Positions 1-8,487 of a DNA stretch of 64,000 nt are shown here, one piece after another. The notes below the pieces were generated by a model. It did not search any database, was not told the DNA's origin, and saw nothing but the letters and a program-made list of their open reading frames with translations. Made by a program: the position numbers and the translations under genes. Numbering within the stretch: position 1 is the first letter of the stretch; each line of letters begins with the position of its first letter. The DNA lies in the NCBI GenBank assembly GCA_031553535.1, contig JAVBLM010000019.1:273627-337626 (forward strand). Direction: 5' to 3'. This DNA is from JAIROC01 sp031553535. Its GTDB lineage: Bacteria > Bacteroidota > Bacteroidia > Bacteroidales > WCHB1-69.

Positions 1-7
1 TTCCGGA

Positions 8-72
8 AGTTCGGAAAGTTTGCCAACGATGGTTGGGGAGAATTCAGAGAGTTCGGAATGTCTGCCAATGAT
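8..72. repeat. Two copies of a 42-bp-period direct repeat
   Basis: The 23-bp segments at 8-30 and 50-72 match at most positions and are spaced exactly 42 bp apart. The same period is found in the larger array at 22490-22759. The left part lies outside the window, so the true copy number is unknown. Read in frame 1 the unit gives a 14-residue phenylalanine/lysine-rich pattern, but there is no start codon and the frame decays, so I do not call a gene. Confidence 0.6.
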
Positions 73-330
73 AGAGATTGCTTCATTCCTCGCAATGACG
101 CTCTTAACTAACATATTGCCGTCATGCTGAACTTGTTTCAGCATCCCCTTCTTTTGAGGAGATTAGTTCGCTTAAAAGTCTCACTGCACTCACCTGCGTT
201 CGTTCGGGTGCGGATCAAGTCCGCAATGACGCTATTAACTTATGCTTACTGTCATTTCCTTTTGTGTGAACCTTTAATAAATACTACCAATGACGATTGG
301 AGTTAATTCTAGCATTCCAGAATGACAATC
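60..330. repeat. Decayed intergenic repeat region
   Basis: A 19-bp segment containing CGCAATGACGCT occurs at 91-109 and, with one change, at 222-240. Between them is a GTCATGCTGAACTTGTTTCA type string, which is familiar from dispersed intergenic repeats in many bacterial genomes. Further AATGAC fragments occur near 290 and 322. The short reading frame across it (124-306) has no signal, ribosome site or family resemblance, so I read this as repeat debris and not a gene. Confidence 0.5.
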
Positions 331-383
331 AACCAGGGTTTACTGTTTTTCCTTCCGTTATCTTATTTCCTTTTATTTCTAAC

Positions 384-408
384 TTTATAACAGAAGTTAT
401 GCAAGTTA
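384..408 (-). repeat. Short dispersed repeat, copy 1 (inverted)
   Basis: On the minus strand this reads TAACTTGCATAACTTCTGTT followed by ATAAA. It is the inverted partner of the copy at 552-577 and matches copies at 2874-2901 and 42185-42210. Copies 1 and 2 form a widely spaced inverted pair upstream of the beta-solenoid gene. Confidence 0.5.
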
Positions 409-551
409 GAAAAAAGTTAGAGGAAGTTATAATTTAATTGTTGAATTGTTTAGCGTTTACATACTGAACTTATCAAAAGTTGAGGTAAGGGATTAACTCC
501 ACTTTTGACAAATTCAATTATTTCTTGTTGCTTGTTGTAATTATTACCTGT

Positions 552-577
552 AACTTGCGTAATTTCTGTTTACAAAA
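552..577 (+). repeat. Short dispersed repeat, copy 2
   Basis: It reads TAACTTGCGTAATTTCTGTT and then TACAAA. It lies in the 5' flank of the gene starting at 698. No function is known to me. Confidence 0.5.
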
Positions 578-697
578 TAAACAAAGCTATTGATACGTTG
601 TAAATAAACTAAGGAGTATATGGTAAAGGTTGATGGGATTCAGGATGCATCGCTTACTACTCGACAAATTAAATCATTTAAACTAATACTAAAAGAA

Positions 698-1891
698 ATG
701 AAAAAGTTAAGTGCATTTTTTATCGGCGTTTTATTAACTGTAAACATATTTACGGCTACAGCCAAAGAAGATCAAAAAGATCCGTTCATGACCCGTACTT
801 TTCCGGCGGCATCCATTAAATCGGTAGAAGTAATCACATCGGGTGGTCGTATTGCCGTGAATGGAGATACCAATTCGGAGGCTGTAGTTGAGGTATATGC
901 GAATCATAATAAATGGTCGGATGAAAAGATTAAACAGGTGTTGGAAGAGAATTATACTATCGAAATTAAAGTGGAAAGTGGAAAGTTGCATGCTTTGGCA
1001 AGACCGAAAGCCAACATTAAAAACTGGAAAACACAAGGATTAAATATTTCGTTCAAGATCAGCGTACCCAGGCAAATCGACAGTCATTTGCGAACCAGTG
1101 GTGGAAGTATTCAACTTAACGATTTATCAGGTTCCCAAGATTTCACAACCAGCGGCGGTTCATTGTCAGTTAAGAATGTTTCAGGCAATATTGTCGGCAG
1201 AACATCAGGTGGGAGTATTGTTGTAACAAACTCAAAAGATAATATTGACTTAAAAACGAGCGGCGGAAGCATCACAGCGACAAACTGTGAGGGGAAAATC
1301 GACATTGCAACTGCGGGTGGAAGTCTCAGGATGAGTAATCTTAGCGGAAATATTAATGCAATAACCAGCGGTGGGAGTATTACGGCAAGTAATATCAACG
1401 GTATCTTCAAAACCAGTACTGCGGGTGGAAGCATCACAGCAACAAACTGTGAGGGGACAATAAATATGGCAACTGCGGGTGGAAGTCTCAAGATGAGTAA
1501 CCTTAATGGAAATATCAATGCAGCAACCAGTGGCGGAAGTATTACGGCTAGTAATGTCAATGGTGTCTTCAAAACCGGAACCTCAGGCGGCAGTATGCAA
1601 TTAGAAAACATCTCGGGCAGTTTGGAAGCAAAAACATCGGGCGGAAGCATGAATGTGGCAATGACATCTGTTAGTGATTACGTAAAATTGTCCAATAATG
1701 GAAACATCAACTTAACCGTGCCTGCCGATAAAGGTTACAACCTTAAAGTGGACGCAAAAAAAATAAAAACATCAGGCTTAAAAGATTTCAGCGGCAACAT
1801 GGATAATGGGAGTATCGGAGGAATTGTCGGGAGTGGCAATACGGAAATCGAAATAAAAGCATTGTTGCAGGTAAATCTGTCATTCAAATAG
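698..1891 (+). CDS. Secreted beta-solenoid protein, DUF4097-like adhesin family
   Basis: The chosen start at 698 gives 397 residues beginning MKKLSAFFIGVLL, a signal peptide ending near TATAKE. The longer frame from 620 adds 26 polar residues before the signal and is unlikely. From about residue 130 there are at least ten consecutive rungs of exactly 18 residues, each opening with T/A-S/A-G-G-S, for example GGSITATNCEGKIDIATA. This is the stacked beta-solenoid pattern of DUF4097 (putative auto-transporter adhesin head) proteins. Three rungs (54 residues) are duplicated almost exactly at the DNA level: 1262-1423 and 1424-1585. The protein is probably periplasmic or surface-exposed; a binding partner cannot be inferred. 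No lipobox or sorting domain is visible. The next gene is over 300 bp away, so it is likely monocistronic. Confidence 0.8.
   Translation: MKKLSAFFIGVLLTVNIFTATAKEDQKDPFMTRTFPAASIKSVEVITSGGRIAVNGDTNSEAVVEVYANHNKWSDEKIKQVLEENYTIEIKVESGKLHALARPKANIKNWKTQGLNISFKISVPRQIDSHLRTSGGSIQLNDLSGSQDFTTSGGSLSVKNVSGNIVGRTSGGSIVVTNSKDNIDLKTSGGSITATNCEGKIDIATAGGSLRMSNLSGNINAITSGGSITASNINGIFKTSTAGGSITATNCEGTINMATAGGSLKMSNLNGNINAATSGGSITASNVNGVFKTGTSGGSMQLENISGSLEAKTSGGSMNVAMTSVSDYVKLSNNGNINLTVPADKGYNLKVDAKKIKTSGLKDFSGNMDNGSIGGIVGSGNTEIEIKALLQVNLSFK
1262..1585 (+). repeat. Tandem 162-bp duplication inside the beta-solenoid gene
   Basis: Segments 1262-1423 and 1424-1585 align with few substitutions and no indels. 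Each encodes three 18-residue rungs. The near-identity, including silent positions, shows recent expansion compared with the more diverged flanking rungs. Strand slippage could change rung number between strains. Confidence 0.75.
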
Positions 1892-2161
1892 TATTAGTTC
1901 AGCAGAAGTTCAAGAATGGTTCCCAAAACAATGAATAACTTGGTCTGATTCTTTATCGTGCCGATCAACATTTGGTCTTTGGATTGCTGTTCAAATTTAT
2001 TAAAAGACACTTTCTATATATAGTCTTTCTTTTATTTTCTACCTCCCATCTTCTTTTCTAAATACATGATAAAGAAGATAATTTTTAAATTATATAATCC
2101 GTATCTGTTCATTAAGTACAGGGAAGATTTATTTTAACTTAAAACGGGTTAAAAAATCATG
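1892..2161. other. Intergenic region, no gene seen
   Basis: AT-rich and without a credible reading frame on either strand. No strong terminator hairpin follows the gene ending at 1891. Its last part carries the promoter of the next gene. Confidence 0.5.
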
Positions 2162-2169
2162 TATCTTTG
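2162..2169 (+). promoter_or_regulatory. Bacteroidota -7 box TATCTTTG
   Basis: TATCTTTG followed by C matches the TAnnTTTG consensus. It lies 37 bp before the start of the gene at 2206. Confidence 0.6.
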
Positions 2170-2205
2170 CACGCCGAATATATAATAACCAAATAGTATC
2201 ATAAT

Positions 2206-2868
2206 ATGAAGAAAATAACTTTATTTCTTTTATTATTTTTAATAACATTGGCAGCAAATGCCCAGACAAACGATTCTATTGATTTTTGTTTCGAGATAAA
2301 AAAAGTTGTTACGGATTCCGCCTCGCCCTACTTTTATCCGTCATTATTGGAAAAAGTCAAGAACAATCCTGCGAAAATAGATGAAACGGATTGCTATTAT
2401 TTATATTACGGGCAAATATTCCAACCGGATTATATACCCTTAATGTCTTTTTTTATATATCCCGAACGCAGGGATTTCGACATGGCTGCAATAAATAGGA
2501 AATATAAAAAAGTAATTCAACTTGGTAAAATCATGCTTGAGAGAAATCCTGTTGATTTAACAATATTATTACATACTTCCAGATCCATAGCTAAACAGAA
2601 AAGATACATCGACAATGATTATTTTTCTCAACGGTTTACAAATTTGCTATCCGCAATCTTTTCCACAGGTAATGGTAAAACAAAAGAAACCGCAATAAAA
2701 ATTGTAAGTATGGAAGATGATTATGTACTAAAACGAGTATTAGGATTTTTAGGAAACGAAGAAACGTTAATTATTGAAGAGGATCATGCTTACAGCGTTT
2801 GGACGAAAAGTAACGTCAAGTTATATTTTGAGGATATCATGACTATTGAAAAAAATAGTTACAACTAA
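2206..2868 (+). CDS. Secreted DUF4919-like protein
   Basis: 220 residues. The N-terminus MKKITLFLLLFLITLAANAQ is a clear signal peptide with AxA-type cleavage. The mature part has the pattern I associate with Bacteroidota DUF4919 proteins: a YYLYYGQ segment near residue 65, an R-x-F-D-M stretch near 88 and a helical central part. It ends with a beta segment containing a Y-x-V-W motif. No catalytic motif is visible and the family function is unknown. It is probably periplasmic or exported. Downstream spacing of 177 bp to the next gene suggests a separate transcript. The family assignment is from recollection of its pattern and has moderate certainty. Confidence 0.65.
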   Translation: MKKITLFLLLFLITLAANAQTNDSIDFCFEIKKVVTDSASPYFYPSLLEKVKNNPAKIDETDCYYLYYGQIFQPDYIPLMSFFIYPERRDFDMAAINRKYKKVIQLGKIMLERNPVDLTILLHTSRSIAKQKRYIDNDYFSQRFTNLLSAIFSTGNGKTKETAIKIVSMEDDYVLKRVLGFLGNEETLIIEEDHAYSVWTKSNVKLYFEDIMTIEKNSYN

Positions 2869-2873
2869 AGAAG

Positions 2874-2901
2874 CAACTTGCGTAACTTCTGTTATAAATA
2901 A
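2874..2901 (+). repeat. Short dispersed repeat, copy 3
   Basis: It reads CAACTTGCGTAACTTCTGTT then ATAAATAA, just after the stop of the DUF4919-like gene. It matches the copies at 384-408 (inverted), 552-577 and 42185-42210. Confidence 0.5.
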
Positions 2902-3045
2902 TTTTTCCGAAGATGTCTAATATCACAAGAACGTTTATCCATAATAAAATAAAAGGATTCAACCAAACGTTAGCTAAATGATATAATATTTACTATCATT
3001 ATTCACAGGAAATAATAGAATTCGGATAACAATTAAAATAATAAA

Positions 3046-3738
3046 ATGAAAAAAATAACCGTAATGATAATCTGTGCATTATTCGGCGGAATGATTGCCT
3101 CGGCACAAAAAAACTTCCTGGATGTTAATTATGTTGAAGTTTCAGCCACAGCAGAAATGGAAGTGACACCGGACAAAATCTATTTGAAAATAGTTATCGA
3201 TGAAAAAGACAGCAAAGGAAAAATATCTATCGACAAGCAAGAACAAGATATGATTGCTGTGTTAAAAACAATTAATGGTATCAATGTGCCGGAAGATTTA
3301 ACAATGAAAGATCTGGAAAGCCAATTCAAATACAAGAGAACTTCAAATAATCAAATTCTTTTAAGCAAGGAGTACGAATTGATTGTCAAAAACGGAAAAA
3401 CAGCCAGTGAAGTTGTATCGAAACTGGAAAAGACAGGCATTTCTAATGTTTCTCTTGTCAAAGTCGATCATAGTAAAATGGAAGAATTCAAAAAAACAGT
3501 ACGTGAAAATGCCACCAAAACTGCCAAAGAAAAAGCATCTTCCCTCGCACAAAGCATAGGACAAACCATAGGCAAGGCAATTTATATTAGCGAACATCCG
3601 AATTTTCCCCCTTACCATGCGACAGGTTATGTCAACAAAGCTGTTATGAGTGATTTTGTCGAAGGATATACTTCGGAGGTGGAACTGAGCAAGATTAAAA
3701 TAGAATCTACCGTCGAAGTTAAATTTGAACTAAAATAA
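3046..3738 (+). CDS. SIMPL domain (DUF541) periplasmic protein
   Basis: 230 residues with a signal peptide (MKKITVMIICALFGGMIASA, then QKN). The mature part follows the SIMPL/DUF541 layout. An early V-E-V-S-A-T-A-E-M-E-V-T-P-D segment (about 28-42) is followed by an alternating strand/helix body and a long helix with A-K-E-K-A-S-S-L-A-Q (about 165-175), the usual conserved segment. It ends in a V-E-V-K-F-E-L strand typical of the family. SIMPL proteins are exported proteins related to BP26 that assemble into oligomers, and their role is poorly defined. It ends 9 bp before tag, so the two may be cotranscribed. Confidence 0.8.
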   Translation: MKKITVMIICALFGGMIASAQKNFLDVNYVEVSATAEMEVTPDKIYLKIVIDEKDSKGKISIDKQEQDMIAVLKTINGINVPEDLTMKDLESQFKYKRTSNNQILLSKEYELIVKNGKTASEVVSKLEKTGISNVSLVKVDHSKMEEFKKTVRENATKTAKEKASSLAQSIGQTIGKAIYISEHPNFPPYHATGYVNKAVMSDFVEGYTSEVELSKIKIESTVEVKFELK

Positions 3739-3747
3739 TTATTTCGT

Positions 3748-4326
3748 ATGACAAAAACAAACGAAATCATACGTTGCGGGTGGCAGGGCAACGATCCGCT
3801 GTATATCCAATATCATGACCAGGAATGGGGAAAAGAAGTGACGGATGATCACAAAATGTTCGAATTCCTTATATTGGAAAGTGCCCAGGCAGGATTGAGC
3901 TGGATAACAATCTTACGAAGAAGAGAAGGTTACAGGAAAGCATTTGCTAATTTTGAAGCTGAAAAAGTGGCTGAATTCAATGCGGAAGATATCCAACGGC
4001 TTATGTCGGATACCGGAATCATCCGGAACCGGTTAAAAATTGAGGCTGCCATTTCCAATGCGCAGCATTTTCTGAAAGTACAACAGGAATTCGGCAGTTT
4101 TTGCAATTATCTTACTTCTTTTCTTCCCGAAAAGAAACCCATTATTAACAACTGGAAGAAATTATCAGACGTTCCTGCTTCCACCGAATTATCCGACCGT
4201 ATCAGCAAGGACATGAAAAAGCGAGGATTCAAATTCTTCGGAACAACTATTTGTTATGCTCATCTGCAAGCGGTAGGTTATGTGAACGATCATTTATCCG
4301 ACTGTCATTTCAGAAACCGGCATTAA
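3748..4326 (+). CDS. tag: DNA-3-methyladenine glycosylase I
   Basis: 192 residues, the usual length for Tag. This base-excision enzyme removes 3-methyladenine from alkylated DNA in the cytoplasm. The N-terminus R-C-G-W with D-P-L-Y and Y-H-D-Q-E-W-G is the family signature. Cys10, His23, His182 and Cys186 (the H-x3-C near the end) correspond to the four zinc-snap ligands of E. coli Tag. The helix-hairpin-helix part carries D-T-G-I-I-R-N-R. The gene follows the SIMPL gene by 9 bp and converges with the M20 gene, ending 11 bp from it. Confidence 0.93.
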   Translation: MTKTNEIIRCGWQGNDPLYIQYHDQEWGKEVTDDHKMFEFLILESAQAGLSWITILRRREGYRKAFANFEAEKVAEFNAEDIQRLMSDTGIIRNRLKIEAAISNAQHFLKVQQEFGSFCNYLTSFLPEKKPIINNWKKLSDVPASTELSDRISKDMKKRGFKFFGTTICYAHLQAVGYVNDHLSDCHFRNRH

Positions 4327-4337
4327 AAGATTCTCCG

Positions 4338-5528
4338 CTATAGATCTCTCATTAACTTTATAGCCAAATAAGACATAAGCGCGGGTGACATCCGAAGGGA
4401 TTGTTCATTAATACGGAATTCTGAACTATGCAGATTGATATCATACCCATCAATTCCTGTTCCTAAACGATAAAAAACAGAAGGAACTCGACGCGAATAA
4501 TAGGCAAAATCTTCTGCCGTCATCCGGTAATCAAGCCGGAGGACATTCTCTGCTCCACAAAAATCCCGGGCTACTGCCATAGCGTTACAGGTTAAAGCAT
4601 CATTATTGGTTAATACGGGATAACCTTTATCTATACGGACTTGAGCATTCCCGCCCATTTCTTTTGTCACACGCTGAGCAATATTTACAATTAACTGATG
4701 TGCTTTTTTCCGCCATGTTTCATCGAAGGTCCGTAAGGTTCCTTCCATGCGAACTTCGTCGGGAACGATATTGGTCTTCCCTTCCCCCAGTATTCTTCCA
4801 AAAGTAAGTACGCTCGGACGATCCTTAGGTGCTTTTTCCGAATAAACAGCATTCAACTCGAGTAACAATTTGGAAGCAATTAAAAGCGGATTAATAAACA
4901 TTTCAGGAATCGCCGCATGCCCTCCCTTCCCTATCACGGTTATATATATTTCATCCGTCGAAGCCATATAATCCCCTGGTTTCATTCCGATTTTACCTGT
5001 TTCTATTTCGGGAGAGACATGAAGCCCGAGAACAGCATCCACTTTCGGATCTTCCAACGCACCGGCTTCGATCAGTTGTATTGCACCGCCGGGAAATTTT
5101 TCTTCCGAAGGCTGGAAAATTAATTTAACGGTTCCTGTCCATTTCTCTGTCAGCTCCTGTAGTATCCGTGCTGTCGTAATTAAAGAAGCCATGTGAGCAT
5201 CATGTCCGCAAGCATGCATAACTCCTTTGTTGGAGGACTGATAATCCAGGTTGTTCTTTTCTTCGATAGGCAATGCATCCATATCTGCCCGGAGAGCGAT
5301 TACCTTACCTGTTGCTTTTTTACCTTCTATTAAAGCAACAACAGCCGTATTGTCGAGATACATATTCGTTTTAATGCCATAACGGTTCAACATTTCGGCA
5401 ATAAATCCGGCGGTATTAAATTCCTGTCCCGACAACTCGGGATATTGATGTAAATGCCTCCGAATGGCAACTGTATCTTCAAAATATTGTTCGGATAATG
5501 CTTTTACCTGCTCTTTTAAATCATGCAT
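4338..5528 (-). CDS. M20 family metallo-amidohydrolase (N-acyl amino acid hydrolase type)
   Basis: 396 residues, matching the IAA-amino acid/hippurate hydrolase-like branch of M20D. These cytoplasmic enzymes cleave N-acyl amino acids with two metal ions. R-R-H-L-H-Q-Y-P-E-L-S sits near residue 23. The metal-binding segment is H-A-C-G-H-D-A-H near 105, in which Cys, His and Asp positions match the family. Q-P-S-E-E supplies the catalytic glutamates near 140, and H-S-S-E-F near the C-terminus supplies the last metal histidine. A dimerisation (lid) domain lies in the middle. There is no signal peptide. The exact acyl substrate cannot be told. A promoter box lies 22 bp upstream. Confidence 0.88.
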   Translation of the reverse strand: MHDLKEQVKALSEQYFEDTVAIRRHLHQYPELSGQEFNTAGFIAEMLNRYGIKTNMYLDNTAVVALIEGKKATGKVIALRADMDALPIEEKNNLDYQSSNKGVMHACGHDAHMASLITTARILQELTEKWTGTVKLIFQPSEEKFPGGAIQLIEAGALEDPKVDAVLGLHVSPEIETGKIGMKPGDYMASTDEIYITVIGKGGHAAIPEMFINPLLIASKLLLELNAVYSEKAPKDRPSVLTFGRILGEGKTNIVPDEVRMEGTLRTFDETWRKKAHQLIVNIAQRVTKEMGGNAQVRIDKGYPVLTNNDALTCNAMAVARDFCGAENVLRLDYRMTAEDFAYYSRRVPSVFYRLGTGIDGYDINLHSSEFRINEQSLRMSPALMSYLAIKLMRDL

Positions 5529-5550
5529 TATAAAACCTTATTATTCTATA

Positions 5551-5558
5551 CAAAAGTA
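5551..5558 (-). promoter_or_regulatory. -7 box TACTTTTG for the M20 gene
   Basis: On the minus strand this reads TACTTTTG, 22 bp before the M20 start codon, consistent with a short leader. Confidence 0.6.
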
Positions 5559-6166
5559 CATTAATTTTCTACTCGGAATAAGTTGAAGACAAACAATCTC
5601 CTTGGTAATATGTTCTTTGTCGGGTTAGAAATATCTGCCCATCTGGAATACAAGCCTTTCTATTCTCTCCATCACGATACCATAATTCAGTGTTTATATA
5701 CGGCAATTTAACTTTGAAAAAGACCAATACTCCAGAATAAACAGATAATTAAATAAATAAAAGCTTTTTCCATAATTGAATACATCTTCTATAGCTCTTC
5801 TCACATAATATTCAATTTCACTTTTCTATAACTATCATTTAATACACAATGTTGGATGTTCTATTCTTAAACAAACTGATATAATTGAGTAAAATTAAAT
5901 CTTTGTCCATCCTAAAAAAACATAAAGAAATGATAAATACGAATAATTTCTTCTTCATAAAATCATTGATTTCTTTCTGCAAACATACAATTATTTTTTA
6001 TACAAAACCTGAAATATCTTATACATTTATCCACTTTTTCATAAACATTTAAAATAATTTCGTACACCCGAACATTATTTTTCACTTAGTAATCTGAATT
6101 ACGTTCTTTTATCCAGATGAAAATGTAAAAGATTTCGAATTTACTTTAACCATATACTTTTTTTTG
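5559..6166. other. Long AT-rich intergenic region between divergent genes
   Basis: About 600 bp between the M20 promoter and the elbB promoter. No reading frame of note, no strong hairpin and no repeat unit was found. The part nearest the M20 gene is less AT-rich than the rest and could be decayed coding sequence, but nothing recognisable remains. Confidence 0.4.
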
Positions 6167-6174
6167 TATTTTTG
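6167..6174 (+). promoter_or_regulatory. -7 box TATTTTTG upstream of elbB
   Basis: It matches TAnnTTTG. It lies about 127 bp before the elbB start, implying a leader of roughly 120 nt. No riboswitch fold was recognised in the leader. Confidence 0.5.
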
Positions 6175-6301
6175 TAAGCAAGAATGTAATTATACAAAAT
6201 TAATCAAGATAAACAATGAAACATTTTCTATTGTTTATGCCTGTAAAATTAATTCTTAACACAATATAACATTATTATCAAAAAAGAAATCACAATCTTA
6301 T

Positions 6302-6955
6302 ATGGACAAGAAATTTGCAATAATTATCGGAGGCTGCGGGCATCGAGATGGTTCTGAGATACATGAAACCACGATGACAATGTTAGCTATTGAAAACAAC
6401 GGTGCCACATATGAACTATTCGCTCCGGATAGAAATCAGTACCATGTTATTAACCATATTACAGGAGAGGAAATGGCAGAAAACAGGAATATGCTCGTAG
6501 AAGCAGCCCGCATTGCCAGAGGTAAAATCAAAAGTCTGGATGATTTTAATGTCAATGATTTTGATGCGGTTATCTTCCCTGGAGGATTTGGTGTTGCTAA
6601 AAACTTTTTTAATTATGCTTTTAAAGGTCCAAAAGCAACCGTGGATCCTCAGATAGAACAAATTATCAAAGAAATAAAGGCAGTGGATAAACCCATCGGT
6701 GCGCTATGCATTGCTCCTGTTCTACTGGCAAAAGTATTAAAAGGAATCACTGTAACTATTGGGAATGATGATGCTACAGCGCATGACATTACAGTTATGG
6801 GAGGACATAACATCAATACTTCTTCCGGAGAGGTTATCTCTGACAAAATAAATAAAATTTTCAGCACACCTGCTTATATGCTGGACGCAACCATTTCGGA
6901 TATAGCAGAAGGTGCGAATAATCTTGTTTCTACTATGCTGGACAATATGCAATAA
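6302..6955 (+). CDS. elbB: ElbB-type DJ-1/PfpI-like glyoxalase
   Basis: 217 residues, the usual length of ElbB, a DJ-1/PfpI superfamily member with glyoxalase III-like activity in E. coli and a link to isoprenoid biosynthesis. The start K-K-F-A-I-I-I-G-G-C-G-H-R-D-G-S-E-I-H-E is the ElbB signature. F-P-G-G-F-G-V-A-K-N appears near residue 93 and the nucleophile elbow G-A-L-C-I-A-P near 138 holds the reactive cysteine. It is cytoplasmic. It precedes the C1 peptidase by 68 bp on the same strand, which may be read through from the same promoter. Confidence 0.92.
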   Translation: MDKKFAIIIGGCGHRDGSEIHETTMTMLAIENNGATYELFAPDRNQYHVINHITGEEMAENRNMLVEAARIARGKIKSLDDFNVNDFDAVIFPGGFGVAKNFFNYAFKGPKATVDPQIEQIIKEIKAVDKPIGALCIAPVLLAKVLKGITVTIGNDDATAHDITVMGGHNINTSSGEVISDKINKIFSTPAYMLDATISDIAEGANNLVSTMLDNMQ

Positions 6956-7023
6956 ATAAAAACAGTATTTCTATTTATTAGTCTAAAATCAATACTTTAG
7001 TAAATCATTTAAAATAGATACAA

Positions 7024-8427
7024 ATGAAATTAAAATTCAGTTTAATTATATTTGCCCTTTTTGCAGTAAACTTTAATATACAGGCACAGACAAAAGAGGG
7101 AGGCATTAGTTCTGAAATGCTAAATACTATTAAGCAATCGTACAAAACAACTCCCGAAACAAAAGCATTGCAAAATGCTATTATGGGAAATGACATCAAC
7201 AAACTTGCAATAAACCAAAGTAATAATATAAGTAATGATACGTATTTCTCCAATCGTGTCAATTCTAAAGGGATCACAGACCAGAAATCATCCGGCAGAT
7301 GTTGGATTTTTACGGGAATGAACGTTCTGCGTGCAAAAGTAATTGCAAAACATAATTTAAGTGAGTTTCAATTTTCTCTCAATTACCCTTTCTTTTGGGA
7401 TCAGCTGGAAAAAGCCAACTTATTCTTACAAGCTATCATAGACACCCGTTCTAAACCTATGGATGATAAAACGGTAGAATGGTTATTTAAAAACCCTATC
7501 GGTGATGGTGGTCAATTTACAGGAGTGGTAGATTTGGTCACAAAATATGGTACCGTTCCCCAGGAAATAATGCCGGAAACAAATAGTAGCAATAACACGT
7601 CTCGCATGTCGCAGCTTTTAGCTTTGAAATTGCGGGAATTTGGATTGCAATTACGTGAAATGGGAGGTAAGAATACAAAGAATGAAGATTTAGCAAAGAA
7701 AAAAACAGAAATGTTAGGTATAATCTATCATATGTTAGTTCTGAATCTGGGAAAACCTCCTGCTGAATTTACTTGGACACAAAAAGATAAAGATGGAAAA
7801 CCGGTAAGTACAAAAACATATACTCCGCTTTCTTTCTACAAAGAATTTGTAGACGTAGATATGAGTAATTACGTAATGATCATGAATGATCCGACAAGGG
7901 AATACAATAAAGTATATGAAATAGAATACGATCGGCATGTTTATGATGGCCGTAATTGGAAGTATTTAAACTTATCGATGGAAGATATCAAAAAAATGGC
8001 AATATCATCAATAAAGGATAGTACTATGATGTATTTTTCCTGTGATGTCGGAAAGTTCTTAAGCAGGGAAACAGGTTTTTTGGATATTAATAATTATGAT
8101 TACGGATCCCTGATGGGAACCGGTTTTAATATGAATAAGAAACAACGTATCCAGACTTTTGCCAGCGGATCTTCCCACGCCATGACATTATGTGCCGTTG
8201 ATCTGGATGATAATGGAAAACCAAAGAAATGGATGGTTGAAAACAGCTGGGGTGCTAATTACGGCGGATATAAGGGCCATCTTATTATGACCGATGAATG
8301 GTTTGATGAATATATGTTCCGTTTGGTTGTGGATAAAAAATATATTCCTGCGAACATTCAAAGTTTATTAGATCAAAAGGCTATTCAATTGCCGCCTTGG
8401 GATCCTATGTTTGCAATGGAAGAGTAA
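7024..8427 (+). CDS. Exported C1 family cysteine peptidase (bleomycin hydrolase/PepC-like)
   Basis: 467 residues. A signal peptide (MKLKFSLIIFALFAVNFNIQ, cut before AQT) shows export, unlike the cytoplasmic PepC of Firmicutes. The papain-type triad is intact: Cys93 in S-S-G-R-C-W-I-F, His385 in S-S-H-A-M-T-L, and Asn407 in V-E-N-S-W-G-A-N-Y-G. The length, the Q-K-S-S-G-R-C-W motif and the long insert between Cys and His fit peptidase family C1B. Such exported forms are widespread in Bacteroidales and probably trim peptides in the periplasm. A strong terminator begins at the stop codon. Confidence 0.9.
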   Translation: MKLKFSLIIFALFAVNFNIQAQTKEGGISSEMLNTIKQSYKTTPETKALQNAIMGNDINKLAINQSNNISNDTYFSNRVNSKGITDQKSSGRCWIFTGMNVLRAKVIAKHNLSEFQFSLNYPFFWDQLEKANLFLQAIIDTRSKPMDDKTVEWLFKNPIGDGGQFTGVVDLVTKYGTVPQEIMPETNSSNNTSRMSQLLALKLREFGLQLREMGGKNTKNEDLAKKKTEMLGIIYHMLVLNLGKPPAEFTWTQKDKDGKPVSTKTYTPLSFYKEFVDVDMSNYVMIMNDPTREYNKVYEIEYDRHVYDGRNWKYLNLSMEDIKKMAISSIKDSTMMYFSCDVGKFLSRETGFLDINNYDYGSLMGTGFNMNKKQRIQTFASGSSHAMTLCAVDLDDNGKPKKWMVENSWGANYGGYKGHLIMTDEWFDEYMFRLVVDKKYIPANIQSLLDQKAIQLPPWDPMFAMEE

Positions 8428-8467
8428 AAAAAAAGCGGATTAACTTTTATATAATCCGCTTTTTTTT
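8426..8467. terminator. Bidirectional intrinsic terminator
   Basis: The stem AAGCGGATTA pairs with TAATCCGCTT around a short AT loop, with an A-run on one side and a T-run on the other. It therefore serves both the peptidase gene (plus) and the grpE-dnaJ-comB operon (minus), which converge here. Confidence 0.85.
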
Positions 8468-8487
8468 ATCACGACTCATGTTATTCC

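Noticed and set aside
124..306. A 60-residue plus-strand frame near the window start
   Set aside because: It lies across repeat debris with no promoter, signal or family pattern.
1111..1650. A 179-residue minus-strand open frame with proline-rich repeats over the beta-solenoid gene
   Set aside because: It is the shadow of the 18-residue rungs on the plus strand, has no signal or ribosome site, and its repeats follow the other strand's period.
6175..6301. Riboswitch in the elbB leader
   Set aside because: AT-rich with no conserved motif of any riboswitch class I know; only a plain leader can be supported.
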